Source: Deltaproteobacteria bacterium
GTDB taxonomy: Bacteria > Myxococcota_A > Polyangia > Polyangiales > Polyangiaceae
Assembly (NCBI GenBank): GCA_003235365.1
Contig: QJWJ01000519.1
Location: forward strand, 20,301-84,300
Length of the DNA stretch: 64,000 bases
Reading direction: 5' to 3'
Below, piece after piece: positions 21,082 to 28,119 of this stretch. Made by a program: the position numbers and the translations under genes. The notes under the pieces are model-generated. The model saw only the letters and a list, made by a program, of their open reading frames with translations, ran no database searches and was not told the DNA's origin. Position 1 is the first letter of the stretch. Every line of letters begins with the position of its first letter.

Positions 21082-22623
21082 ATGCTGGGAACCGACACCT
21101 ACCGCAACTTTGCCTCGTTTCGCGGCGGGCCGGCAAGCCCCAAGCTGATCGCCGCACTTGCCATCATGGCCTGGACGGCCGCAGCCTGGGCCCAACCCGC
21201 CGTGGCGCCGGCTCCTGCCGCTGCACCGACCGTTACCCAGGCACCCGCCCCGCCCGCGCCGGCCCAACCCGCCGCCTCGGCGACCGCCGCAGTGCCCGCT
21301 GACGTTGCAGCAGCCGATCAGAACCCCGTCTTGCTGCCCGAAGTCGACGACCCGATGTTGGCGCCGTTACCCCCGCCCGGTTCCGTTTTGACGTCGTGGC
21401 AGCAGGCGCTGCTGCTGGTGCGTGCACGCTCGACTTCGCGCGCCTCGGCGCTGGCTCAGGTCGACCGTGCTTCGGCGCAGGCTCGTCTGGCACTGACGAC
21501 GTTCTACCCAACGCTGACCGCCACTGGGAGCGTGACGCAACACTTGTTGTTCGGTCGCGGTTTCAACGTCACTTCGAACGGCATTCAGACCAACGTCGAC
21601 ATTCCCGACCCTTCCGCGATTTGGTCGGCGCGCTTGTCGCTGCGCCAACCCGTTTTGAATCTCAAGTCGTGGCACGAGCACGCGACGAGCGAAGTCGCTC
21701 AGCGCGCGGCGCAGCTGAAGGTGGAGGACGTCGAACGGCTGGTGCTGGCGGCCGTGGCCGATACCATCGTCGCCGTCGTCACCGCCGAACGGCTGGCAGA
21801 GATCAGCCGGGTGTCGCTGCGTTCGTCGCTGTCTACCCTCGACCTCACCCGCAGGCGGGCGCGCCTCGGCGCCAGCAGTGCCGTGGACGTGCTGCGCGCC
21901 GAGCAAGAGGTGGCGCTCAATCGCGCCCAGCTAGTCGGAGCCAACGAATCGCTGCGCCGTGCTCGTGAAGCACTGGGAATGGCGTTGGGTTACCCAGAGG
22001 CGTGGGGGGTGACACCCGACATTCGGCTCGATGAACTCGGCGAGGATGCCAAGAAGGTGTGTACGCCTCTGACGGGCATCGACAAGCGCGCCGACGTACG
22101 CGCGGCGCGAACCGAGGTCGAGGTCGCGCGGCGCAACGTGGACTCACCCGACTACCGCTTGGCGCCCACGTTGGACATGGTCAGCGATCTGAACTACTCG
22201 ACGTCGGCGAACACCGCCAATGGTCGCCCCCTGCAGTGGACGGTTGGGGCCTTGCTCACGATCCCGCTGTTCGATGGTGGCGTGCGTTCGGCGGAAAAAC
22301 AACTCAACAGTTCGCAGCTGACCGTCGCGGAGCAGAACCTGACTCAGGTCAAGCGCCAGGCCCAGCTCGAAGTGGTTCAAGCGACACGCTCGGTGAGCGT
22401 TGCCGAAGAGAACTATCAGGTGAGTCGGCACTCGCGAGACATCTCGAAAGAGACGTCGCGTTTGGCGCGGTTGTCATTCCTCAACGGCAAGGGCACGAGT
22501 TTCGAGCTCGTCGATGCCACGCGTCGTTACCAGCAGGCCGAGCTCGACTTGGCGGTCAAGGAGTTCGAGGTCGTCAGAGCCCGCATCTTGGCACTGCTTG
22601 CCCGCGCCAACTGCGACATCTGA
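21082..22623 (+). CDS. TolC-family outer membrane efflux protein
   Basis: Predicted outer-membrane channel of the TolC type, 513 residues. A signal peptide (LIAALAIMAWTAAAWAQ, about 24-40) is followed by a Pro/Ala-rich linker and then two coiled-coil helical repeats: SARLSLRQPVLNLKSW, LRAEQEVALNRAQLVGANESL and, near the end, NYQVSRHSRDIS, FLNGKGTSFELVDATRRYQQAELDLAVKEFEVV. The last two strings are characteristic OEP-domain sequences. TolC proteins work with an inner-membrane pump and an adaptor; neither is adjacent. Confidence 0.9.
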   Translation: MLGTDTYRNFASFRGGPASPKLIAALAIMAWTAAAWAQPAVAPAPAAAPTVTQAPAPPAPAQPAASATAAVPADVAAADQNPVLLPEVDDPMLAPLPPPGSVLTSWQQALLLVRARSTSRASALAQVDRASAQARLALTTFYPTLTATGSVTQHLLFGRGFNVTSNGIQTNVDIPDPSAIWSARLSLRQPVLNLKSWHEHATSEVAQRAAQLKVEDVERLVLAAVADTIVAVVTAERLAEISRVSLRSSLSTLDLTRRRARLGASSAVDVLRAEQEVALNRAQLVGANESLRRAREALGMALGYPEAWGVTPDIRLDELGEDAKKVCTPLTGIDKRADVRAARTEVEVARRNVDSPDYRLAPTLDMVSDLNYSTSANTANGRPLQWTVGALLTIPLFDGGVRSAEKQLNSSQLTVAEQNLTQVKRQAQLEVVQATRSVSVAEENYQVSRHSRDISKETSRLARLSFLNGKGTSFELVDATRRYQQAELDLAVKEFEVVRARILALLARANCDI

Positions 22624-22836
22624 TCAAGATCTGCCCGTGAGTACTGCGGTCGGTTGCCGCGGCACGGTGGTACGGAACGCAGGGGACCGAGCCGCGTCGT
22701 CCACTCGAGCCTGGAGCGTCTGCCCGCCGGCCGTGAACCGACGTGACGCAATACGGGCCGAGCTCACCGGGCATTGGCATTGCCAGTTGGCGGGTGCGCA
22801 GCTACTGTTCCAGCTCCCTCTCGCGTTGCGAAACCA

Positions 22837-23544
22837 ATGAAAAAGACAGATATCGGATTCTACGCTCTGCTCGGCTGCACGCTGGCGGGCATCCTGTACC
22901 TGATCGGGTTCGTGTTTCTGGTGGTCCCGCCCGCGCAGGTTCAAGCTGGCGGCGTTTCTCAGAAGATTCTCTACTTTCACGCGCCGTCTGCGTACGGGAT
23001 GTACCTCAGCGCGGTGGCGTGCTTCTTCGGTAGCGCCGCGTACCTGCTCAAACCGACGGACAAGCGCAACGCGTTGGCTGAGGCCGGCGCGGAGTGTGCA
23101 GTCGTGTTCGGTCTAATCGTGCTGACCACGGGCCCGCTGTGGGCGAAGAAGGCGTGGGGTGTTTACTGGACGTGGGATCCTCGCCTGACGGTATCGCTGT
23201 TGAACGTGCTGATCTACGTCGCCATCGTGGTGCTGCGCGCCTTCGCTGGCGACGGCCACGCAGAGCGCAAGTTCGCAGCCGCACTGGGCGTGCTGGGCAC
23301 GGTGAACCTGCCGATCATTCACTACGCCGTGAAGAAGTGGGGAGGCACCCACCCCATCGTCATTCAGAAGGGCGGCGGCGGTCTCGGGCACCCCGACATG
23401 GTCAAGGCGTTGGTCGCCGGCTTCATCATGCTGACCCTGTTTGCCGTCGTCTTGCTGTGGGTTCGAACCGTTTATTGCTACAACCGAGCTCGCCTGCGAG
23501 CTCTCGAAGAGCAGGCGCTTCAGGAAGGCGTGCTCGAAGGATGA
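22837..23544 (+). CDS. ccmC: Cytochrome c biogenesis protein CcmC
   Basis: Inner-membrane heme-handling protein of the system I cytochrome c maturation pathway, 235 residues. The tryptophan-rich motif WGVYWTWDPRLT lies near residue 108, and the external histidines expected to hold heme are present in YFHAPSA and LPIIHYAV. About six transmembrane segments are predicted. The start ATG has no strong ribosome-binding site nearby. It is followed by a CcmD-like gene after 7 nt; ccmA, ccmB, ccmE and ccmF are not in the window. Confidence 0.95.
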   Translation: MKKTDIGFYALLGCTLAGILYLIGFVFLVVPPAQVQAGGVSQKILYFHAPSAYGMYLSAVACFFGSAAYLLKPTDKRNALAEAGAECAVVFGLIVLTTGPLWAKKAWGVYWTWDPRLTVSLLNVLIYVAIVVLRAFAGDGHAERKFAAALGVLGTVNLPIIHYAVKKWGGTHPIVIQKGGGGLGHPDMVKALVAGFIMLTLFAVVLLWVRTVYCYNRARLRALEEQALQEGVLEG

Positions 23545-23551
23545 ACGAGTC

Positions 23552-23770
23552 ATGAGTCAGCAGGCAACCGAGCAAGTTCCCAATCAGTTCTCGCCAGCCG
23601 CCGACACCGCTGAAACGACCAGCGCCGAGGGCATCTTGGTGGCGGCGTACATGGTGCTGTGGTTGATCCTGATGGTTTTTGTCGGTCTGAGCTACCGTCG
23701 CCAACGCGCGACTTCGGCGCGCTTGGATGAAATCGAGAGGGCTTTGGCCGCTCGCTCCGGCTCCGAGTGA
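23552..23770 (+). CDS. CcmD-family small membrane protein
   Basis: A 72-residue protein 7 nt after ccmC. One transmembrane helix (about 27-46, GILVAAYMVLWLILMVFVGL) is followed by a charged amphipathic helix ending LDEIERALAAR, the shape of the CcmD-type families that accompany CcmC and help heme release. Sequence similarity in such short proteins is weak, so the call rests mainly on position and topology. Confidence 0.75.
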   Translation: MSQQATEQVPNQFSPAADTAETTSAEGILVAAYMVLWLILMVFVGLSYRRQRATSARLDEIERALAARSGSE

Positions 23771-23791
23771 CGCGAGCCGCGAAGGCGTCTC

Positions 23792-23917
23792 ATGCCGTTT
23801 GAACACATCATCTACATCCCGGCGGTGTTGCTGATTGGACTCTGGCTCGGCTACTCGCTGGGCGCCCGCGCCGCCCACAAGCACTTGGAACGACACCGCG
23901 ATCGCGCCAAGGACTGA
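23792..23917 (+). CDS. Tiny membrane protein (41 aa) after CcmD-like gene
   Basis: A 41-codon gene 21 nt after the CcmD-like stop. The product has one hydrophobic helix (about 6-22, IIYIPAVLLIGLWLG) and a short positively charged tail with several histidines (AAHKHLERHRDR). Third codon positions follow the local bias. A heme-handling neighbourhood and a histidine-rich cytoplasmic tail are suggestive, but no family is recognised. Confidence 0.5.
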   Translation: MPFEHIIYIPAVLLIGLWLGYSLGARAAHKHLERHRDRAKD

Positions 23918-24043
23918 GCGCCATCGAGCGGGGCGACAAAGCTCCCCGATAGGGCGATTCGCGCCAACGGGCCGACCTTTGCCGTGACCAAGCCGGCGTT
24001 GCAGTCCATTGCTCGGCCACAGCGCTCGCGCTAGCCTCCGGGC

Positions 24044-24748
24044 GTGTTCGGTGTCTCATTCACTGAGCTCCTACTGATCGGCGCTGTCACCTTGATGATC
24101 GTCGGTCCGGCGCGGCTCCCCAAACTGCTCGGCACGCTTGGTCGTTGGTCTGCCAAGTTGCGGCGCATCACGACCGAAGTGCGCTATCAGAGCGGCATCG
24201 ACGACATCCTGCGCAAGGAGGGGATCAGCGGAGGGCTCAACGAGCTGCGAGAGTTGCGCAACGTGGCCCGCGGGGGGCTTTCGGGTCTAGCCTCGTCGGC
24301 CATGCAGCGTCCTCAGTCGCGCACGACTTCACAGGCCAAGTCTGCGGCGGCCGGAGCCTCGGCATCGACTGCCTCGGCGAGTGTCACCGGGCCGGCCACC
24401 GCTGCGGTCAACGCAGCTGGCGGCGCCGCCAAAGTGCCCGCCGCGGTCGACGTCGACCCGTTCGCCGACGTGCCGATGGATCCTTCCCGCGAATATCCCA
24501 CCGAGGGGTGCGACGCGTACGGAGCGCTGCCCGACGACATGTGGACCGCGCCGGGGCAAAAGCCCGCCGTTGCGGCACCGGCTAGCGCCGCAGAGACGGC
24601 GGCGCCCAAACCGATTGGACCCACCGGTTCCGATGCCGCGGCCAAGCCCGTCCAGAGCGCGTCAGCGGTCGCTGAGGATCCGTCGAGCGAGGCCGCGGTC
24701 CCGGCCGAGTCCAAGTCGGTCGCGAGCCAGACCGACCCCCAGCAATGA
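24044..24748 (+). CDS. tatB: Sec-independent protein translocase TatB (TatA-family)
   Basis: Part of the twin-arginine translocase that exports folded proteins. Starts at a GTG; 234 residues. The N-terminus FGVSFTELLLIGAVTLMIVGPARLPKLLG has the short transmembrane helix, the acidic residue near position 8 and the GPxRLP hinge typical of TatB, followed by an amphipathic helix. Residues beyond about 85 are an Ala/Pro/Ser-rich disordered tail, longer than in E. coli TatB. It overlaps tatC by 4 nt (24745-24748). A TatA gene is not adjacent; this protein could also serve that role. Confidence 0.9.
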   Translation: MFGVSFTELLLIGAVTLMIVGPARLPKLLGTLGRWSAKLRRITTEVRYQSGIDDILRKEGISGGLNELRELRNVARGGLSGLASSAMQRPQSRTTSQAKSAAAGASASTASASVTGPATAAVNAAGGAAKVPAAVDVDPFADVPMDPSREYPTEGCDAYGALPDDMWTAPGQKPAVAAPASAAETAAPKPIGPTGSDAAAKPVQSASAVAEDPSSEAAVPAESKSVASQTDPQQ

Positions 24749-25548
24749 CCCAACAAACCGAACTCGAAGATGAAGGCATGACCTTCTGGGAGCACCTCGA
24801 GGAGCTCCGCAACCGGCTGTTCAAGATGGCATTGGCCGCGGTCGTCGGCGCCACCGCGGCGTGGTTCTTTCGCGAGCAACTGCTCAACTGGCTGGTGGGG
24901 CCTTTCACTTCGGCTTGGGAGCTCAACGGCTTTGCCGAAAGGCCGCAGCTGCACTTCCCCAACCCAGCGGGTCTGTTCATCGCCTATTTGAAGATCTCGG
25001 TGATCGGCGGCTGCGTGATGGCCTTGCCGATCATCTTCTATCAGATCTGGGCGTTCATCGCGCCGGGCCTGTATTCTCGCGAGAAGCGCTTCGCCTTGCC
25101 CTTCGTGTTCGCTTCGACGGCGTTGTTCGTCGCTGGCGGCTACTTCGGGATGACGATCGCGTTCCCTCACGCCTTTCGGTACTTGCTGAGTTTCGTCGGA
25201 GAGCTTCCGAGCATCGACCTGACTCCGACGATCATGGTCGACGAGTACGTGGGATTCGTCTCCCGCATGCTGTTGGCGTTCGGCGCGGTGTTCGAGTTGC
25301 CGGTCGTCGTCTTCTTTCTGTCAGTTGCGGGCCTGATCAATCACCGTCACTTGATCCGCTTCTTTCGCTACTTCGTGGTGATCGCCTTCGTGCTCGGCGC
25401 GTTGCTCACGCCACCGGATCCGCTCAGCCAGTTCTTGCTCGCCCTACCCCTTTGCCTGTTGTACGGCGTTTCGATCATCGTCGCTTGGGTGTTCTCGCGA
25501 CATCGCGAGAAGAGTAAGGAAGAAGACACCGCTCTTCAGAAGGAGTGA
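24745..25548 (+). CDS. tatC: Sec-independent protein translocase TatC
   Basis: Twin-arginine signal receptor subunit, 267 residues with six predicted transmembrane helices. The cytoplasmic N-terminal motif FWEHLEELRNRL and the periplasmic/first-loop proline and the PNPAGLFIAYLK, FIAPGLYSREKRF blocks are characteristic. The ATG start overlaps the tatB stop, so translation is probably coupled. A charged C-terminal tail (RHREKSKEEDT) ends the protein. Confidence 0.97.
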   Translation: MTQQTELEDEGMTFWEHLEELRNRLFKMALAAVVGATAAWFFREQLLNWLVGPFTSAWELNGFAERPQLHFPNPAGLFIAYLKISVIGGCVMALPIIFYQIWAFIAPGLYSREKRFALPFVFASTALFVAGGYFGMTIAFPHAFRYLLSFVGELPSIDLTPTIMVDEYVGFVSRMLLAFGAVFELPVVVFFLSVAGLINHRHLIRFFRYFVVIAFVLGALLTPPDPLSQFLLALPLCLLYGVSIIVAWVFSRHREKSKEEDTALQKE

Positions 25549-25575
25549 CGCCATGCCGCTCCCACGGGGCGTCGC

Positions 25576-25608
25576 GATGCTGACGTCACGCATGCAGGCG
25601 TCAGCATC
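25576..25608. terminator. Perfect 10-bp inverted repeat between convergent genes
   Basis: GATGCTGACG (25576-25585) and CGTCAGCATC (25599-25608) pair perfectly over 10 bp around a 13-nt loop, in the 126-nt gap between tatC and the converging rlmH. There is no T run on either side, so it may be a bidirectional hairpin terminator of the kind seen in GC-rich genomes. Confidence 0.55.
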
Positions 25609-25674
25609 CGTTGCAGCGTCGGCGCGACCCGAACGGGTGTTGCGCGGACCGAATCGACCAAGAGCTGGCGACGG

Positions 25675-26103
25675 TCAGCCCTCGCGCGCGTAGGGCTCGC
25701 CCTTCCAGATGCTCAGCGCTCGGTACAGCTGTTCGAAGAGCAGCACTCGCGCCAGCCGGTGCGGCAACGTCATGGCCGACAGGCTCAGGCACGCGTCGGC
25801 ACGTTGACGTACCTGGGTTGGGTTACCTTCGGCGCCGCCGACCACGAAGCTGACCGTCCCGCCACCGCCGTCGGTCCACTCGAGCAACCGCTCGCTGAAA
25901 CGCGTGCTACTCAGGGTTTCTCCCCCGACTTCGAGCGCGACCAACCGCCCCGACTTCGGCAGGGATTTGAGCAATGCGCGATCGTCGCGCAGTTCAACTT
26001 CGCTGATCTCCGCATGCCGTCGGATCCGGCTCTGGTAGTCGTGACACAACTCTCGAAGGCCAGGGTCTTTCAACTTGCCCACGGCAAGCACGCACAGCTT
26101 CAT
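25675..26103 (-). CDS. rlmH: 23S rRNA pseudouridine-1915 N3-methyltransferase
   Basis: SPOUT-fold methyltransferase modifying 23S rRNA helix 69, 142 residues. The SAM-binding knot contains FVVGGAEG, and the usual C-terminal LLFEQLYRALSIWKGEPY stretch is present. Most family members end PYH(R/K); here the sequence is PYARE, so the conserved histidine is an alanine. The start overlaps the rsfS stop by 4 nt, a common pairing of these two ribosome-related genes. Confidence 0.93.
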   Translation of the reverse strand: MKLCVLAVGKLKDPGLRELCHDYQSRIRRHAEISEVELRDDRALLKSLPKSGRLVALEVGGETLSSTRFSERLLEWTDGGGGTVSFVVGGAEGNPTQVRQRADACLSLSAMTLPHRLARVLLFEQLYRALSIWKGEPYAREG

Positions 26104-26555
26104 CGAGTCTCGCTCGACTCGTCCTCACCGTCCGGCTCAGGGACGGGAACACGCTGCGCGTCCATCCACAGTCCATCCAAGTCGTACAGCGAACGCACGT
26201 CGCGCTGAAACACGTGAACGACCACGTCGACGAAGTCGATCAGGACCCAATGCGCGGCGGGCAGACCTTCGATGGAGATGGAGCGGTAGCCCTGTTTGCT
26301 CAAGGCGGCGTCTACCTCCTGAGCGATCGCCGCGACGTTGCGGTCGCTGGCTCCCGTCATCAGCACCAGGAAGTCGGCATAGTCGACCTTGCCCATGACA
26401 TCGATGATTTCGACCGCGGTCGCCTTCTTGTCCAACCCAGCCGCGGCTGCCAGCAGGGCGATGTGTCGACTGCCTTCGTGCGAAGGGGTACCGGGGGTTT
26501 CGCGAACCGCCTTGGTTCGCGGGGGGCGTGGGATGCTCGTGCGCTTCTGAGCCAT
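26100..26555 (-). CDS. rsfS: Ribosome silencing factor RsfS
   Basis: Binds ribosomal protein L14 and blocks subunit joining when nutrients are scarce. The 151-residue product has a basic, Pro-rich N-terminal extension of about 30 residues, then the RsfS core: DKKATAVEIIDVMGKVDYADFLVLMTGASDRNVAAIAQEV and later EGLPAAHWVLIDFVDVVVHVF. It sits 12 nt after a small lipoprotein gene and overlaps rlmH by 4 nt. Confidence 0.95.
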   Translation of the reverse strand: MAQKRTSIPRPPRTKAVRETPGTPSHEGSRHIALLAAAAGLDKKATAVEIIDVMGKVDYADFLVLMTGASDRNVAAIAQEVDAALSKQGYRSISIEGLPAAHWVLIDFVDVVVHVFQRDVRSLYDLDGLWMDAQRVPVPEPDGEDESSETR

Positions 26556-26567
26556 GGGCTGCCCTCT

Positions 26568-26903
26568 CTAACGCACACCGCCGTCGCAGCAAAGGGTCGA
26601 GCGCTCGGCTGGTCCAACCGCAGGACCGAGCGCGGGCCCGGCGCCGGCATCCGCCTCACTCGGGCTGTTCGGCGCGGCAGACCTCGCGGCGATGTCGGGC
26701 AGCGCTGGCTCCGACGCACTCGACCCGGACCAGGGCGGTAGCGGTCGAGGCTGATACTCCGGCGGGGGCAAATCGGGGGCGCGCCCCGGGCCGCCACAGG
26801 CCATGGCCGCGCCGACGAGCGCCAGCAGACCCGAGCCGATCCAGCTCCGACGCGGGGCGGGACGTCGTTGGCCGTGGGGGCGCGTCGCGACCGTCATGGC
26901 CAT
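26568..26903 (-). CDS. Small lipoprotein-like hypothetical protein
   Basis: A 111-residue protein starting at the ATG at 26903, just 14 nt after the preceding lipoprotein gene and 12 nt before rsfS. After a basic N-terminus (RPHGQRRPAPRR) comes a hydrophobic stretch with a lipobox-like GAAMACGG, then a Pro/Ser/Ala-rich acidic tail. It seems to be exported and disordered. Its place in the run of four minus-strand genes suggests cotranscription with rsfS-rlmH. Confidence 0.6.
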   Translation of the reverse strand: MAMTVATRPHGQRRPAPRRSWIGSGLLALVGAAMACGGPGRAPDLPPPEYQPRPLPPWSGSSASEPALPDIAARSAAPNSPSEADAGAGPALGPAVGPAERSTLCCDGGVR

Positions 26904-26917
26904 TCGTAGCGACCGTC

Positions 26918-27166
26918 TCAAAGCGGCACCCCGTCGCCGCGGCCACGCGGTGCGCCCGCGTCGGCCTTGGTACGGCGCGCCGGGGAGGACGACACGGCGA
27001 TGCGCGGTGGCGCTCGGCGGGACGTGGGTAAGGCCGGGCCAACGGCGCCCGGGACGGCGGTGGGGAGCGGTACGGACAGCGGCGTGTACTCGTCGGTAGG
27101 CTCGTCGTCTTGGCAAGCCAGACCGGCGGCGGCACAGAGGCACCACAGCACTTGGACCCGAATCAC
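26918..27166 (-). CDS. Small lipoprotein (82 aa)
   Basis: An 82-residue protein with a convincing lipoprotein signal: MIRVQVLWCLCAAAGLAC, lipobox GLAC, Cys18. The mature part starts with acidic residues (QDDEPTDEY) and continues with Pro/Ala/Arg-rich sequence. First gene of the apparent operon leading to rsfS and rlmH; it is divergent from ldcA with only 26 nt between the two starts, so their promoters must overlap into the coding sequences. Function unknown. Confidence 0.65.
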   Translation of the reverse strand: MIRVQVLWCLCAAAGLACQDDEPTDEYTPLSVPLPTAVPGAVGPALPTSRRAPPRIAVSSSPARRTKADAGAPRGRGDGVPL

Positions 27167-27192
27167 CCTGCCATGGTATCCGATGGGTCGCC

Positions 27193-28083
27193 TTGTCGCC
27201 CCGATTTGTCATCCCGGCCCCGCTGTGCGAGGGCGATCTGGTCAAGGTCATCGCTCCGGCGGGGCCGTTCGACCGCACGTTGGCGTGGCGAGGCTTGGCG
27301 TGGCTCAAACGTCACTTTCGCGTCCACTACGACCGGAGGATCTTCGAGCGAGACGGCTTTTTGGCGGGGGATGACGCTGCACGCCTGCGCGAGCTCAACG
27401 CCGCCCTGCGTTGCGAGCAGGCGCGGGCGGTCATCGTCGTGCGGGGTGGCTACGGCTGTGGTCGGATTGCGCCGTTCGCCGACTTTCCCGCCCTGCGGCG
27501 CTTGCCGAAGTGGTTGGTGGGGTTCAGCGACGTCACCGCCCTGCACTGTGAAGCGCAGCGCGTCGGTGTGGCGTCCCTGCACGCAGAGAACGTGACCGGG
27601 CTCGGCGTCGGAGACGACTCGGCGCGCCAGTCCTGGTTGGCGGCGTTGACTCGTCCCCCGCACGGCACGCGCCTGCCGTTGCAGTGGGTCCGAGGTGGCG
27701 CGGCATCGGGCGTTTTGGTGGGGGGAAATCTGGCCGTGCTACACGCCGCAGCCACGGCGCGGCGCTTCCGCCCCGCACCCGGCTCGCTGGTGTTCCTCGA
27801 AGAGGTTTCAGAGGCGCCCTATCGCATCGCGCGGTGCCTGTCGGCGCTCGATCAAGCCGGTGTGTTCGACTCGGCGACGGGCATACTGGTCGGGCACGTC
27901 AGCGGGGCGCGACCAGGGGCGCACGGCACCGAGGCGATTGAGGTGTTCGAGCGGTTCTGCCGGCGCGCGGCTTTGCCGCTCGCCTGGGGGCTCTGCGCCG
28001 GGCACGAGCGGCCCAACACGCCGCTGCCACTCGGTGTGTCGGCGCGCATCGGAGCCGACGGCCTCACGCTGCTCGGTGATTGA
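27193..28083 (+). CDS. ldcA: Muramoyltetrapeptide (LD-) carboxypeptidase, S66 family
   Basis: Cleaves the terminal D-alanine from murein tetrapeptides during cytoplasmic peptidoglycan recycling. The 296-residue protein has the family's RGGYGCGR block, the serine nucleophile in GFSDVTALH, the glutamate in FLEEVSEAPYRI and the histidine in GHERPNTPLPLG, so the Ser-Glu-His triad is intact. The start is a TTG at 27193; no ATG or GTG is available in frame nearby. It is divergent from the small lipoprotein genes. Some S66 members instead provide microcin C7-type self-immunity, but no antibiotic genes are adjacent. Confidence 0.9.
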   Translation: MSPRFVIPAPLCEGDLVKVIAPAGPFDRTLAWRGLAWLKRHFRVHYDRRIFERDGFLAGDDAARLRELNAALRCEQARAVIVVRGGYGCGRIAPFADFPALRRLPKWLVGFSDVTALHCEAQRVGVASLHAENVTGLGVGDDSARQSWLAALTRPPHGTRLPLQWVRGGAASGVLVGGNLAVLHAAATARRFRPAPGSLVFLEEVSEAPYRIARCLSALDQAGVFDSATGILVGHVSGARPGAHGTEAIEVFERFCRRAALPLAWGLCAGHERPNTPLPLGVSARIGADGLTLLGD

Positions 28084-28119
28084 GTGGGCGAGCACGATTG
28101 CGGCCGCTCCGTCGGCGCT

